Of a DNA stretch of 64,000 bases, positions 12,880 to 25,645 are shown one piece after another. Numbering within the stretch: position 1 is the first letter of the stretch; each line of letters starts with the position of its first letter. The stretch is from Myrica gale (taxonomy: Eukaryota; Streptophyta; Magnoliopsida; Fagales; Myricaceae): NCBI GenBank assembly GCA_963930655.1, contig OZ005601.1:13946001-14010000 (forward strand). The letters run 5' to 3'. The position numbers and the translations under genes are program-made. A model generated the notes under the pieces. That model made no database searches. It was not told the origin of the DNA and saw nothing but the letters and a program-made list of their open reading frames with translations.

Positions 12880-13350
12880 CATTGATCGATCGTCTATTAA
12901 CGGTCATCAATCGATAGATACTTGTTGAGAAACACGAACGATTGGCTTAGTTAGCCAATTGATCCTGTACTGTGCAATCAATCAGTCCCAAAAACTATGT
13001 TTTAATTTATAGACGATCGATCGGATCTGGAACTGATCAATCGGTCTCCAATACTGTGCATTTTAGCTGTCATGAGCAATTAATCGCTTATACCAAAGCT
13101 ATTGATCGGTAAGCGTAATTTGAAATGCAACATTTTGATTAACTAGTGATCGATCACTTGGGTAATACTGTGTGTTTTGTTGCATTGACGACAGATCGTC
13201 TGTGCAAAGTGCAATAAAATGATTCGTTTTATGTTTTGTGATCGAACAGACAACTTGACCGATCGATCGTTATATTGTGAGATCGATCACATATGTCACC
13301 GATCGATCAGTATTTTTTAAAAGGCACAGTTTTGATCACGCGATCGATCG
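12880..13350. repeat. GATCGATCG-rich subterminal repeats
   Basis: At least six copies of GATCGATCG or close variants lie at about 12893, 13014, 13147, 13258, 13298 and 13341, with further single-base variants between them. Each core is palindromic. Dense short motifs just inside the end are typical of CACTA elements, where the TNPA-type protein binds. Confidence 0.6.
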
Positions 13351-13352
13351 CA

Positions 13353-13540
13353 GGAATTGGCGATAAATTGACATTTTGCTGCAGCTTTTTTAATTCACAG
13401 GAATTGGTGATAGATTGACATTTGTTGCAGCTTTTTTAATTCGCAGGAATTGGCGATAGATTGACATTTTGTTATAGCTTTTTAATTTCCCATGAATTGG
13501 CGATAGATCGAAATTTTGTTGCAGATTTTTTAATATTTTA
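13353..13540. repeat. four-copy tandem repeat, unit about 47 bp
   Basis: Four consecutive imperfect units begin GGAATTGGCGATA or a close variant, pass through GACATTTTG and end in a run of T and AATT. Copy-to-copy differences are a few bases and short indels. It lies between the subterminal motifs and the coding relics of the CACTA element. Confidence 0.75.
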
Positions 13541-13589
13541 ATTATGTTACTGTGACTAATTTTTAACACATATTTCTATACAATTGTTC

Positions 13590-14720
13590 CAGCATAGCTA
13601 AAATGTCAGGATCTAAGCGTGCGCACAATACGTGGATCAGGGCAGGATCATCGTCCCAAGAGCAGGAGGCCGCTGATGTACGAGGACCACACTATCTTCC
13701 AGCTCTTTGAGTACTAGGGATTCTTTCATCAGCTGTATTGGACAGAGGGTTTTTGTGCCGTTGTCTCGACAGAGAGAGGATTTGAGCTGCAACTGACAGT
13801 GCAAGTCTTGCTGTTCACAATCTCGACAGACGTCATTGGCAATTTCTTGCACTGTCCTCAGCCCGAGACCCCATGCTTCCCGGTAGTACCTCGGACGGAT
13901 GAGGAGAGGACATCAGAGTAGTGCCAGTGGATGCTTATGATGGGGAAGACGTCTGCAGTTGTTGGCAACATAATTAAGCAGAGTTAGTTAACTTTGTTTT
14001 GGCGGATGGTGCACCTCCTCTGGATGTCGAACATCAATGGCAGATCCCATTTCACGGAATGTTCGTTCACTAGAGCTTAAAGCATGTTCTTACATGGTTA
14101 GCAGACGCAGATAGATCATCTGCTCTACTTGTACAAGCTGATATGAATGAGGCTTGGTCGGAAAATGACCATAGCCTCACATACGACATGTTCCTGAATC
14201 AATTTCTCATTGATTGGGTGTCATAATCGGTGACAAGGAGACTCGTATGATGGTCATCAACACACTGAACAAGTCCACTAGGTCTAGGAGCAGGGCCAAG
14301 AGGAGTTTTTAACTCGAACGGTTCGTTCGTAATTGATCGACGTAGAACCGTCTTGATCAGAGGCACCTCTTGAGACAAGAGCGCCTATAGTGCCTCCTCT
14401 ATGGGTGGCCTAGCTCTTTGGAGACCTCGACCATCGTGTCAGTGCGGCTGTCAAGATCGCTCTTCTTGGAGTGGGAAATTAAGAAGCTCCGAGAAGACTC
14501 TGACAAGCTCCGAAAAAGACTTTGACGGGGAGTACACTGTTGCGATGCTGCGCAAAAAAGGTGATCTTGGCTAATATAAAGGAAGTTACTGAACAGTTGG
14601 ACGATGTCAAGAAGACCCTAGATGATTCCAAGACAGAGGCAGATCCACACAAGATTTATGGGAATATTTCGGATGATGTGACATCTTTCTGTGATGCTCG
14701 TTAGACATTTATTGTTTTTA
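13590..14720 (+). pseudogene. unassigned degenerate coding sequence
   Basis: After an ATG at about 13603 (MSGSKRAHNTWIRAGSSSQ) the plus strand shows protein-like stretches, for example TERGFELQ, LTWLADADRSSALLVQ and DMNEAWSENDHSLTYDMF, and a coiled-coil-like piece at about 14520-14700 (EVTEQLDDVKKTLDDSKTEA). They change frame and contain stops. The general look recalls the plant-mobile or 'putative plant transposon protein' ORFs carried by large elements, but I cannot name a family. Confidence 0.3.
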
Positions 14721-14924
14721 CTATCTATTTCGAACATGTATTTGGATTTAGACGTTCAACTTCGAATGCACAATCTTGAATGAGATATGATCTATCATCT
14801 GGGCACAAAGTCAACTCACAGTGATTGGTTGTTTATGATTTACTTAATGTCATGAAGTGTTTTAGATTGATGCGATGGATAAGAGTTGAGTTTACGAGAA
14901 AATCAGTTTGGTGAAAATATACAC

Positions 14925-17890
14925 GATCGGGGGTCCATGGGTTTGTCGATATGGCTGCTTGTTGTGTAGACTCTCGTGGTCAGATCAGATATCTGTGTCG
15001 AAAGTGCATAAATGTAATGTTTTAAGTGTTCGATAATAAGGCAGATCATTTAGACATTAATAGGTTTGATGTGAGCTATAATTTATGGGTGTTTGATGGG
15101 GAGGGTATTCAATTTTCTAAAAATCTGAGTCAAGAGTCAGGTGAAAGCTTACCACATAGTGATGAGGATTTAGAAGGAGATAACTCTGATGGAATGGAGG
15201 AAATGTTAACCGATGTCCATGCGGGGTTAGAAGGTGGAACGGTAGGAGTTGAAACGGTGAGCCCTGATATTTGGAAAACCCCCACTTCAGGACTGAAGGG
15301 TTCGACACCATTTGATAAGAGACGGAGCGTGAACTATATCCTGGATGTAGCAAGTTTAGTTAGTTGTCATTTACGGTCAGATTATTTTATGTGAAGTCGG
15401 AGAATAAGTTTAGATGTCCGGTATGTGAGGTGTCTCAGTGGAAATACGAAGATGATTTGCGCAAGTGAATTCCTAGGAAAGTGTTGCGTCATTTCCATTT
15501 AATCCCTAGGTTTAAAAGTTTATTTAACACATAAGATATTGCTCATGACATGAGACGGCACAAGGAGAAACGGGTTGACGATAGGGAGAAAATGAGGCAT
15601 CGTGCAAATTTATTGGTTTGAAATTTTTTTGATAAAGACTATGGTCGGTTTGCTCAAGATGTCCGACCCGTCCGCCTTGGTCTTATTTCTGACGAGTTCA
15701 ATCCGTTTGAAAACATGAACAATGCATACAGTATTTTGTCAGTCGTTGTGTTTCTTATAATTTGCCCCCATGGAGGTGTATGAAGGTCTCATTTTCACTT
15801 ATGACTCTTTTGATCCTAGGTCGCAAGTCACAGGAAAATGATATAGATATATATCTTCGACCCTTAGTGAATGAGTTGAAACAACTATGAGAAGATGGAG
15901 TTTAGACATATGACACTTCAGATGGGACGACATTTAAGATTCATGCAGCTTTGATGTGGACCATAAATGATTTATCAACATATGCCAATTTATTTGGATG
16001 AAGTACCATAGGGAAGTTGACATGTCCGACGTGTAATTTAGACACTGACTTACACGTAGAGATTTAATAGGTACACGTAGAGATTTAGCTGAAATGAGAA
16101 TTAAAAAAGACTTGCACTTGGTTCATGACAGTTGACTCGAATTGATGCCTCAAGAGGTGTGCGTATACTTTAACTCGGGAAGTGCGAATGAGGGCCTATG
16201 AGTGGTTAAAAGACGTGAGTTTTCCCGATGGTTATGCTGCTGAGATTTTATGTGGTGTGAATGGAAAGTCATGATTGTCATGTGTTCTTGCAGAGGGTTC
16301 TTCCAATGATGATCCGAGAGTTGTTGAAGGAAGACATGGGTGGCGCAATGACTGAATTATGTTTATTTTTTGAGAGTTGTGCTCGCGAACGTTGAAGATT
16401 TCAATATTGCAGAGGATGTTGAAAGATATCGGATTGCTTTTACGTTGTTCCACTCATTTTTTATGGTAATGATGCGTTTGGCGATCCATTTACCATGCGA
16501 TGCAATGCTTAATGGACCGGTAAAGTACAAATGGATGTATCCAGTTGAACGGTTTGTGGGTGTCTTGAAATAGTCTATGAAAAATAAATCGCGTCCCGAA
16601 GGGACGATTGCCTAAGCATATAATGAGAACGAGTGTTTGCCATTTTGTTCTCAGTACCTCCGAGGGGTCAAAATTGTATTCACTAGTAGAGATTGAAACT
16701 ACAACTCTGACGGCGAGATAAAGGTATGTGCTGAATAATTGCATGTCTTCACTTAGAGAATTAGATAGATAGGGGTTACAAGAGGGCATGACATGGATCG
16801 AAATAGAGTACACGAAAGCTCAGTGGTATGTGCTGAACAATTACAAAGGCATCAACAACTACTTAGAGTAAGTAAAACAAAATTTGAAATTCTACCATGA
16901 TATATAGTCACTGATTAACTTTATTGTTGCAGCGAAGAAATGGATGAACTTCGCACTCAAGGAGTTGGTGATATTTCTTGTATGCATGAGGAACAATTTC
17001 ATGATTGGTTCTTAGGGCGAGTAAGTGTTGTGGAGAAAGAATTCTAATTAATTTTGTGTCTTTGTTTTAAATGACCTTATAATATATTGTTGTAAGTTCA
17101 AACATTACGTTCTCAAAATTCATGTACGTCTGTCAATGAATTGTATTCATTGGCGCATGGGCCTGATACACGCGTAATGCTTATTCAACATGTGTTGTAA
17201 ATGGATGTAGATATCATACTATACAACAAGAAGAATGATGAAGAACCCAGAACAATGGCATTGTTGTACTGGAGACTTGTAGACATTTATGCCTTGCAAT
17301 ACTCGCGGGAAAATATAGTATGTTTGTTTAAATGTCATTGGTAGGACGTTGGGGATCATTGTGGTATTTGTATCGATGAGAACTTTAAGAGCATAAAGAC
17401 TTTTCGACTATTGTATTCAGAAGATCCATTTGTTTTGAAAAATCAAGTAAGCCAAGTGTTTTATCTAGTTGATAATCGGCATGGATCTACGTGGTAAATC
17501 GTGCAGAAGTTGTCTTGTAGAAATGCATATGACATTCCCAATCTGGATCTAGATGGTGAAATTGATGTAAACATTGAATCAGGAGCAACCATCTCGAATG
17601 AAGCATATCAGGAAGACAATGCCATTGACTTATTTATAGACTTCCGATAGTTTAACCTTAATCCGCTACGGAGGGATGACGTTGCGCCAAACATTATCCA
17701 AGCTTCTGATGCAATTGATCAGCGAAAGAAAAGGCGTATAGATGGCAACGATGTTTCAGAGGTGGATGAAGCATAAATTGAAGAAAATAGCGAGGAAAAT
17801 GGGGACGAAGATTCGTTTGAAAGTGATAGCGATTCTACTGAGGATGAGGCATCAGGCAATAACGTGCAAGAATTGGATTCTGATTAATAA
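14925..17890 (+). pseudogene. CACTA TNP2-like transposase pseudogene
   Basis: Blocks of TNP2 appear in the expected order on the plus strand. The N-terminal transposase-associated zinc domain is at about 14940-15110 (QIRYLCRKCINV, then DINRFDVSYNLWVF). The core is at about 15370-16060 and includes FYVKSENKFRCPVCEVSQW, VRLGLISDEFNPFENMNNAY, ENDIDIYLRPLVNEL and GKLTCPTC-like text. A DUF4218-like block is at about 16430-16700 (MRLAIHLPCDAMLNGPVKYK, PVERFVGVLK, RPEGTIA). A DUF4216-like block is at about 17390-17540 (FVLKNQVSQVFYLVDNRHGS, KLSCRNAYDIPN). An acidic tail ends near 17885. Known: TNP2 cleaves the element ends. Numerous stops and frame changes make this copy inactive. Confidence 0.8.
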
Positions 17891-18249
17891 TTTCTTTATA
17901 ATGTTGATTTTGCTGAAGTGTTTTTACTGGTACTCTTTCTTTTACCCTCATCTTTATCGTTTGTTTTGTAATGTCACAGCTTATACGGTGAAATGAAGCG
18001 TGGACAGGAATTTACTTCTCTTAGTCATGTACAGTTGCATATCTCTCTTACTCTGCTCGCTTTGAGTCTGATCCTGAGTCCTAGTCCGAGTCCTCTTTCT
18101 TTGAGACCGAATGCTTCCATGAGTCAAGTCACGCCAGCTTGCCCTAGTAATTGTGCATGTAAAAAATTATTTTAAGTTATATTTTAATTATTTTAAGCTA
18201 AACGAATGACTAACTTTGCTAATTTTATTTTATGTAGCGACATCTGCTT

Positions 18250-19075
18250 CTAAGAATGGGTGAGGTAGGACATGAGGGGTCGGTTTGGAGAAAAGTCTTG
18301 GGTCCGGGTCCATATTTGGAAAATTATCAGTGCATATCTTGGGGAAGAGTGTGGAGGAGTGTGTTACCCTGTTACCACCCTATCGACCAAGAAAAGTCTT
18401 GGGTTCGGGTCCGTATGTGGAGTGCTGATGTTCCAGTAGAAGCGAAGGAGTAGATAATAGATTGAGTGTTGGTATGATTCAACTTGTAAACATAGTATTA
18501 TTGGTTAAGCGTTTCATTTATCATTGTAATATTGTATATTTAGTACTTATGCTAGACCACTTCGACCTTGACTACACTCGTCAAGAGGAAGTGATGACGT
18601 TGGTCGAGACTATGATGACGATACGTCAAATGCACCTCAACTAGATGCATGCGTATTTCAAAAATTTCACGAGTAAAGACGCGGCGTTCCTGAAGCCCCA
18701 CCCTAATACCACGGAAGAACAGGGGAAGAAGTTATGTGATCTGTTCACCAGCGTAGCATTTATGATATGTAATTTACAAAAGCTCGTTGCTTAAATAATA
18801 CATTTTGTATATCTAATTACTTTAAATATCGCAAAAATGAAGCGATCAAAATAAAAAGAATGAATCAAAGTTGATTGTGAACCATGTTCCGGCGCACACA
18901 AGCTGGCATGGTAAGTTAAGTACTAAATTATGAATTTTATTGATATAACTTTATGCTATTTCTATGAAGAAAAATCTCGATAGCATCGACATCAACCAGC
19001 AGAGCTGTATAAGAAGAATTATACAAACAAAGATAGTGTTTGGACCACGGAAGGAGCGAGAGAAATTTATGTAAG
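18250..19075 (+). pseudogene. CACTA TNPA-like (Transposase_24) pseudogene
   Basis: Downstream of the TNP2 relic the plus strand keeps traces of the second CACTA gene. MHAYFKNFTSKDAAFLKPHP lies at about 18640 and corresponds to RLNEY*EKYTIKAAVLERPH in relic 1. A piece with an NHVPAHTSWHG motif lies at about 18880, and KNYTNKDSVWTTEGAREIY at about 19010-19070. Stops and gaps separate them. Both relics carry the same block, so they are two separate copies rather than one split element. Confidence 0.6.
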
Positions 19076-19129
19076 TTGCTTTCATTTTAATCTAGTTGGA
19101 AGATGTCTATAGAGTTTAACTACTTTAAT

Positions 19130-20243
19130 GTTTATTGGCCTTGAAGGACACATATTTTGGCCACTGATGTGGTTTACACATTCTTTAGTTCATAGCACAC
19201 ATGCACAACACCCTTTTTACACAATATTCATTAGAGAAATCAAGCTATTTTAACAAGCAAGCATTGTCATCATCAAATCTTATGTTCTTAATCATTTCTA
19301 AACCATTTCATTTTGCATCAAACAGCTAAAGCACAATATTAAGCCAAAAAGCAACTAGAACACAAGAAAAACTCTATTTTCCCCAACACAAATCACATAA
19401 ACTACCGCTTACATAGTCTTGAATGCAAGCTCTCCTTCTTCTCTCCCTTTTTCTTCTTCTTCTTCTTCCTTACTCTCTCTTTCCTCTCTTGGCCGACCCT
19501 CCCTTTCTTTATTCTTCTTTCTATTTTCTCTCGTCTCTTCTCTCTCTTTCTCTCTCTCCCCTTTCTCTCTAGACTCAGCAATGAGCATTGCCTTGAGCCT
19601 GATGCCCCTTAAATAAAAAATCCACTCTTTTGTCTTTTCCTTTACCTACTTACCTAGGCACAATCTATAGTAATTAGGGACAATGATTAGGGGGATAATA
19701 ACCACTACAAGTAATTGAATTCACTAATGGGCTTCGGCCCAACCAATTTTACTAGGTCCAAGTCCACAATTTAACAACCCTAGGCCCAATTGTAATATTA
19801 ATGTAATATTAAGCATTTTAAAATAATTAAACTCAATAATAATCAAGTGCATGAAATAATAAAATCAAATTGGACCAATAACATCACAAATTATGTAAGA
19901 AAAGATAAAAGATTAAAACAAGGGCTAAAAATAAGATATTTAATCCAAGAGGGAAATTCGGCCTTATATAAAAATCAACCAAATTAATCTAAAATATTAA
20001 AGGAAATAAAAATGAAGTCTATTAGATAATTTAAACACATGCAATTGCAATGAAATAGAGATCTTAGTGCTTTGATTTAAAATTAAAGAAATGCAATCAT
20101 ATAAGAAATTATTTAAATTAAAGATATAACTCAAAAGACTAAGGTCACGCATTTAACAATTAAAGCAAATAACTAAAATATTTTTGAAGGAAAATACTTA
20201 CCACAAGAGTTTCAAATGTCGCACAAAAGGTGAGGGTATCACA
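19130..20243 (-). repeat. probable solo Gypsy-type LTR (fossil)
   Basis: On the minus strand this stretch opens with TGTGATACCCTCACC at 20243, a Gypsy-type LTR start. It contains a TTATATAAGG box near 19965 and a long CT/GA-rich leader-like tract (19430-19570). No gag or pol is attached. The lower limit is uncertain, so family and length are tentative. Confidence 0.35.
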
Positions 20244-22535
20244 ATTATTATACTAATAACGTGAAAAAAAATTAAATTACTTACCAACAAAAGATCTTAA
20301 AAAACGCTCTGGTCTCTTGCAAAACCTTAGGTGAGCTTTCATACCACTGTGCTACGTTAACAAAAATGAGGCTTCAAATTTTGGATGGGAGCCGAGTAGA
20401 GCCGGCTTAAACCAAATGGACCTAAGGCAAAATAAATGATTAGGCTTTTTTATATAAAATATTTAAAATTATTTAAAAATTATTAAATTTAATATAAAAT
20501 ATTAAAAGGTCCTATTAATTTTTTTTATGACTCCCTCATATATGACATCAGACCTTATAACTAAAACAATTAAAAAATTTAAAAGATATTTTTTTCTCTT
20601 TTAACAAAATTCAGAAATATCTAAATGGGAAAGGGATTAGGAGACAGTACTTTTATAATATTACAAGCATAATTGTTTTGCCTAGTCATCCGGAGATTCA
20701 AGCCAATTCAGTGAGCAGGTGGCGTGCGGTGTGTTGGTACAAGAGTACAGAGTGCTTGATTAGTCAGACTTCATGTTCATGATGTTTGATTCGTTGCTTT
20801 CCCTTTTGAAGATCTATAATTGGGTTGCCACGGATGAGTCTGAGGTTGATTGCCAATGAATGCGGTTGAATCAGGTAATTGTAATATATTTCCATCAGAC
20901 AGGATCACTCAAGATTTCATACGTACCCCCACCCACGAATATCTAATAGATGTAAATTAAAATAGCTAGCCAAATTTATTGAGTAATATATCTTCTATCT
21001 AGCTAGCCAGCTACGGATTTTTAACTGAGTAAAATATATAAGTAACAACCACTAGTAGTTTTTGTTTATATTTTATACAGATTCGAAAAATCTTTTCATA
21101 CTTAAAATATATTTATATATTTGAGACAAATCTTTCTTGATCCGATCTATCCAAATATGATCAGAATAAACAGATTCATGAGGACGCGGTAAGTACTGTA
21201 GTGATTCCTTCAATTTCCTTAGAAAATGGGAATGATAACCCATGAAAAGACCATACACATATATAGTACTGAAGCATTGCCAAGGTACGTAAGTGACTGT
21301 GATCGCCGATCGGAAGGATTAATAGCCGCCTATATAATGGTCCGATCATCGGAAACTGACATTATTTTCAGCAAAGAGGGATCAATATATTCAGTGCGCC
21401 ATACCTTTTGCCGTCAGAACGCGAAGGGTGTGCTTTAACAGCTTGTAGGGTAAAAGACGTTGGGCGCTCATCAAGTTCAGGTTTCATCTCAACTCTTTCC
21501 GTACAAATCCATTAAACTTTAAATTTGAAATGTAAATACTACCTTCAAAATTAACAACGATGGCGATAGACGTATACCACTCTTGAACTATTGTTCCTAC
21601 CTGAAGTGGAAATGTTGAATGTAAATTTGTAATCTTCTTATAATACTCGTAAGTTTTGAAAAGGTGCACATGATTATATTTCTTTTATAGTAATTTAAGT
21701 GTACATTATAAAATAAAAAATAGTTGGAAGCTGTACATGACTTAAGGAGGGTTTGTAAATCATAATTATACCAAATAATTACATTATTATAAAATTTTAA
21801 CTTACAAACACAACACTTAAATAATCTATTTTCATCACAATAGACATAAAAATTCACTTAAATCATCTCTCTTTATCTTTTTATTAATTTCCATAAAATT
21901 ATATTTTTCTCTCTTCACTTTTTTACTGACACTTATAAAATTATATTATATTTATTATTTATTAAAAAAATTCAATAAAATTTTAATTTTCTTAATAATA
22001 TGTGATTTCTTATTTCTTAGCTAATATGTGTAAATTTTGCAGCTAAGGAATCCTGAGTACTATTTATATTCCTCGAGGTACAGTACTGAAGGTTAAATTC
22101 CCTATAATATATATATGTCAACCAGCTCCATGCTCTTCACGTTTGAACTTGTCCCATCACCCTTTACATTCTCGATTACCTACCTAGATCAGCTTTCTTG
22201 GTGCACCCACCAAGAGAAGTGCACATTTTCTCTCTTCCTTGGGGTTAGAGACTTAGAGTGGGCTAATGTCATCATTGTCTCCTAAAAAAGCGCTTTTCTA
22301 ATTATTTCATAGTACAAGAAAGTTTCTTCTGGTGGCGTGAAATGTTAATATTAAGCCCCACACAATAGAGAAAAGATCATGGGTGACGTTCGTGTTAAAT
22401 TTTTTTTTTGAATTTGAATTATTACTAAAATGTTTAGGTGATGTTAGAGTTGTATTGATATTTATGTAAAAGTTGTTGATGTATAAAAAAAATAATGATA
22501 ATTTTTAAGATTGTTGTTGATAGATAATTTTTATT
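20244..22535. other. AT-rich DNA without recognised genes
   Basis: Short frames only. No protein family, tRNA-like fold or clear transposon end was recognised. The patch 20300-20560 looks like repeat-derived sequence but could not be classified. Confidence 0.4.
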
Positions 22536-22900
22536 GGAATGATTGAGAAGATAAAATGTAAAATAATATTGTTTACTTATAATATTTATTATAATTTTAA
22601 TTTTTTTTACTATAATATAAATATTTTAAAGTATTTTAAAAACAGAAGAAGAAAAAGACAAATTATTAATACTGTTAAAAAAATTAAAAAAAAAAGAGAA
22701 GAAGAAGAAAAAAAACATGCAAATGCTGTAAAAATATATTGTTTATTTATAATATTTATTATAATTATAATTTTTTTATTTTTACTAAATATAGAAAGTA
22801 TTAAAAAAAGCAAAAAAAGACAAATAGTTTATTACTGTAAAAAAAAAAAAGACAAACGACTAAAAAACATAAAAAAAAAACAAAAGGTTTAAAAAATATA
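22536..22900. repeat. A-rich low-complexity tract
   Basis: Runs of A, AAG and TATAAT-like strings. The two similar halves (about 22560-22690 and 22730-22840) suggest a diverged tandem duplication. The lysine/isoleucine-rich open frame here is a product of base composition. Confidence 0.6.
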
Positions 22901-23382
22901 AAGAAGAGAAAAAGTACGCAAGTGATTGAAGCCTGACAAAGCTACAGTGCAGGGGAAAAGTTGCGGCGTCAGAGGTGAAAAACTCTTTGAAATGCTGGTG
23001 CAAAAGCTATGTTTGCCGAATATGATCGAAGATTCAAATCCTATTTTTTTTTCCACGAAACGAACATCACCCATGTATATATATATGTATGGAATATTAA
23101 TCAAATTACAAAAGAAGAGGGTATGGAATCCCAACAGTCCAGTCAATACATAGCAAACCAACCAATAAAGAAAGAAATAAAAAAGAGAAAGAAAAAAATA
23201 AGGCCAAGAGAGTGATTCTGATCTAATATTTCTTGACTTAGAGGATGCCATCTCGTGGGCGATTATGAGATTACGGGGAGCAGCCAAGAAAGGAAGACAT
23301 TTTACATTTTCTCTAGATGCAGTTCTAATCAATGATTTTCCTTGCTTTCCACAGTAGTTCCCATAATAACACACGTGGCGGC
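22901..23382. other. unclassified sequence next to the LINE 3' end
   Basis: A minus-strand open frame covers part of this stretch, but it has no recognisable domain and overlaps the LINE tail. I see no host gene. Confidence 0.35.
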
Positions 23383-23544
23383 GCTTTTTTTTATTAAAAG
23401 TCGAAATGTTATATATTGAAAGGACGATACAAAACCACATAGTTACAATCTACGGACAAAGTAACGAAAAGACAAAAGACAAAGCAAAGCAAAGGAAAAC
23501 AAAGAGAAAAAAAAATTAAAGTGGCACGACACCATTTAACTTTC

Positions 23545-23600
23545 GGGAAATGATAGAGCTCCCGAATTGCATCCCAAAATCTGTACCGAAAGTGACGTGG
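23545..23600 (+). repeat. MULE-1 left TIR
   Basis: Begins GGGAAATGATAGAGCTCCCG and ends ACCGAAAGTGACGTGG. It matches the reverse complement of 27508-27563 at 55 of 56 positions. Confidence 0.93.
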
Positions 23601-24864
23601 CCCGGCTTTAATATTCGAGATAAAAAGGCCGGTTCTCTCCTCTTCTCCCGGTTCGGTCTCCATCTCAACCCATTTGAAGTCGATGATAGAGAAATAGGGA
23701 TTTCAAAATTTAAATCCTCTTGCTTAGCTCTCCCACGACAACCTCTCTCTCTCTTAGGGCATATACAAAACCCACACACGAACACAGGTTTCTGACCAGT
23801 ATAGCACGAGAGATCAGAGAGTATTACGCTGATTGGAAAACCCCTTTCTCTATCGGCATCAGGTTTCTGCTGGTTGGAAGGGTAAGCTTCTTCCTCGTCT
23901 TCTCTCTCTCTGCTGGTTGGAAGGGTAATCTGAAGAGGATTCTCCGCTATTTCAGTCTTCTCAGCCAACCCAGCAGTTCACGTTTGTCAACCGTAGTCAT
24001 CCTCTACTTTTTCCTACCCCATTCCTCTAATTTGTTCATCTGTCAGTTCACTTGCCCTTTTAAGTTTGCTCCCTTTCCTCTGGTCGGCAGTGATGGTCGG
24101 ATAGGAAGGGTAATTTGAATTTGGGTAGTTTACGCTGCTCCTAATGCTCGGTGTCAAATTGAAAGACGTGGCTGTGAGCAGTTTGGTTTATTGTTTTGGA
24201 GTTTGAGTTCTCCTTAGCAGTGGAGGAGGAGACATGCTTTGGATTATGTGGTAGTTTTATGATCCAGAATGCATTGAATCAGACTACTGCCTTCCTTCTG
24301 AGGCTTTCATTTTGTTTAATTTACTTATAGTTGTTTTCTTTTTTATATAGAAAAGAATTAAGATTGATTAATAGATTCCTAATTTTTTTTTCTAGAATTC
24401 GGGTCGTGTGATGAACATTAGCATAGTTCAGATGATACTCTGTGATTATAACATTACAAGTCTTTCGCTCCTATCTGATGACCCATTTCTCCATTCTACT
24501 TTATGCTTTTTCTTCGCAGTACAAAATGTTTGATCAACATTTTTATCTTCTGCATTAACAATCCTTGCCCTTGCTTTGACTGATAGGTGTATTTACCTAA
24601 GGAAACTTTATTTGACTTGTTTATCCTCTTTGTTCCTCTTTGATTGTGCTGGGCATTGGCCAATGATTAAAAACTTTTTCTTTAGACAAGCATATGTCTG
24701 AAATATTTGCTGTTGACAAACTAATCTTCTCTATGAGGCCAAATCCTTCATTAATTATTTCCTCTTCTCGTTTACAACTCTTCCTTTCATTATTGGTTTT
24801 GATTGGTTGTCAACTATTAGTGACCAGATTAGCCTTTTGGCAAACTTGGTAAGCCTGTAAGTAT

Positions 24865-24974
24865 CAGTTGCCATCTTTTAATGCATTGGGCATCATTTAG
24901 ATTAAATGTTTTTGCAGTTGCCATCTTTTAATGCATTGGGCATCGTTTAGATTAAATGTTTTTGCAGTTGCCAT
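24865..24974. repeat. 50-bp tandem duplication
   Basis: Two adjacent 50-bp units start CAGTTGCCATCTTTTAATGC and differ at one position (CATCATT versus CATCGTT), followed by the first 10 bp of a third. They lie in the intron-like sequence before the LRR exon. Confidence 0.92.
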
Positions 24975-25445
24975 TCAGAAGCATAATTTTTTTAGAGAAT
25001 GATTTACCTTACTGCAAAATGATGTTGGTTTACGTGATAGTCTATCTTGTCTGTCCTTGTTTTAATTTCTGTTTTTTGTTTTGCATCACGTGACACATAA
25101 GTGGGGTTTCATCCCCTTCATTGTTTCAATCATGAACAGTTTCCAAATTGCGTTAAAGTATGCAAACAATGTCTCTTCTGTTACATTATTTTGCCTTGTG
25201 GTCATTTGTTTGGCTTGGTGCATTTCTTTTCATGTCAACTTCACTATATTGTGCAAACTGGATGGGGCCCTTTGATGTTGCTCGAGTCTGGCATATAGAT
25301 CTGGCAATTTATAGTTTCACTTCCCCCCCACCCCCCTCTCCTCCCGTATGTCTTTGTATATATGGTTTTGTGAGCAAACTATATAAAGTTATAGGACAGA
25401 TATGTACCACTCTTTACCCTTATTATTATGTTCTGTACTTTGCAG

Positions 25446-25517
25446 GGATTTGTCAAATAATCAGTTTACTGGGTCCATTCCAGATAGTCTAGCTTCTTCA
25501 AATCTGCTGCAACTGCT
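25446..25517 (+). pseudogene. captured 72-bp leucine-rich-repeat exon
   Basis: A pyrimidine tract and TTTGCAG precede the segment and GTGAGT follows it, so it has the borders of a complete internal exon. It is exactly 72 bp with phase-2 ends and encodes DLSNNQFTGSIPDSLASSN plus a leucine-rich tail. That is one plant-type LRR unit (LxxNxFTGxIP). Known: many plant LRR receptor kinases and malectin-LRR proteins have runs of 72-bp, phase-2 LRR exons. No neighbouring LRR exon is visible within the MULE, so it is an orphan gene fragment. The donor gene cannot be named from 24 residues. Confidence 0.8.
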
Positions 25518-25645
25518 GTGAGTTTTGTCCATATATTTATTCTGATTCTTTATGTTTCCATTAGGATTGCTGCAGCGCATCAAATATATCTATCAACACC
25601 ACTATTCATCATGTTAACCGATCTTATAGTTATCAGAGGACACCA

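Larger units (their letters stand above)
12792..19075 (+). mobile_element. CACTA (En/Spm) relic 2 with TNP2 and TNPA remnants
   Basis: A plus-strand CACTA relic. The 5' part (12880-13350) is crowded with GATCGATCG-type motifs that look like subterminal repeats. TNP2 transposase remnants run from about 14925 to 17890 and TNPA-like remnants from about 18250 to 19075. No CACTA-type TIR is visible at either edge. The left edge is cut by the chromovirus and the right edge by a probable solo LTR. The stretch 13590-14720 does not read as either CACTA gene. Many stops and shifts show long decay. Confidence 0.75.

Noticed and set aside
20690-20880. A possible exon before a TAATTG donor-like site
   Set aside because: No protein similarity and stops in the plausible frames. 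The donor lacks support.
22539-22892. A 117-aa lysine-rich open frame as a possible gene
   Set aside because: It lies in an A-rich low-complexity tract, and the composition alone explains the open frame. No domain or splice context.
23516-23968. A 150-aa minus-strand open frame at the left end of MULE-1
   Set aside because: It runs through the TIR and a UTR-like CT-rich stretch and has no recognisable domain. More likely non-coding sequence that happens to be open.
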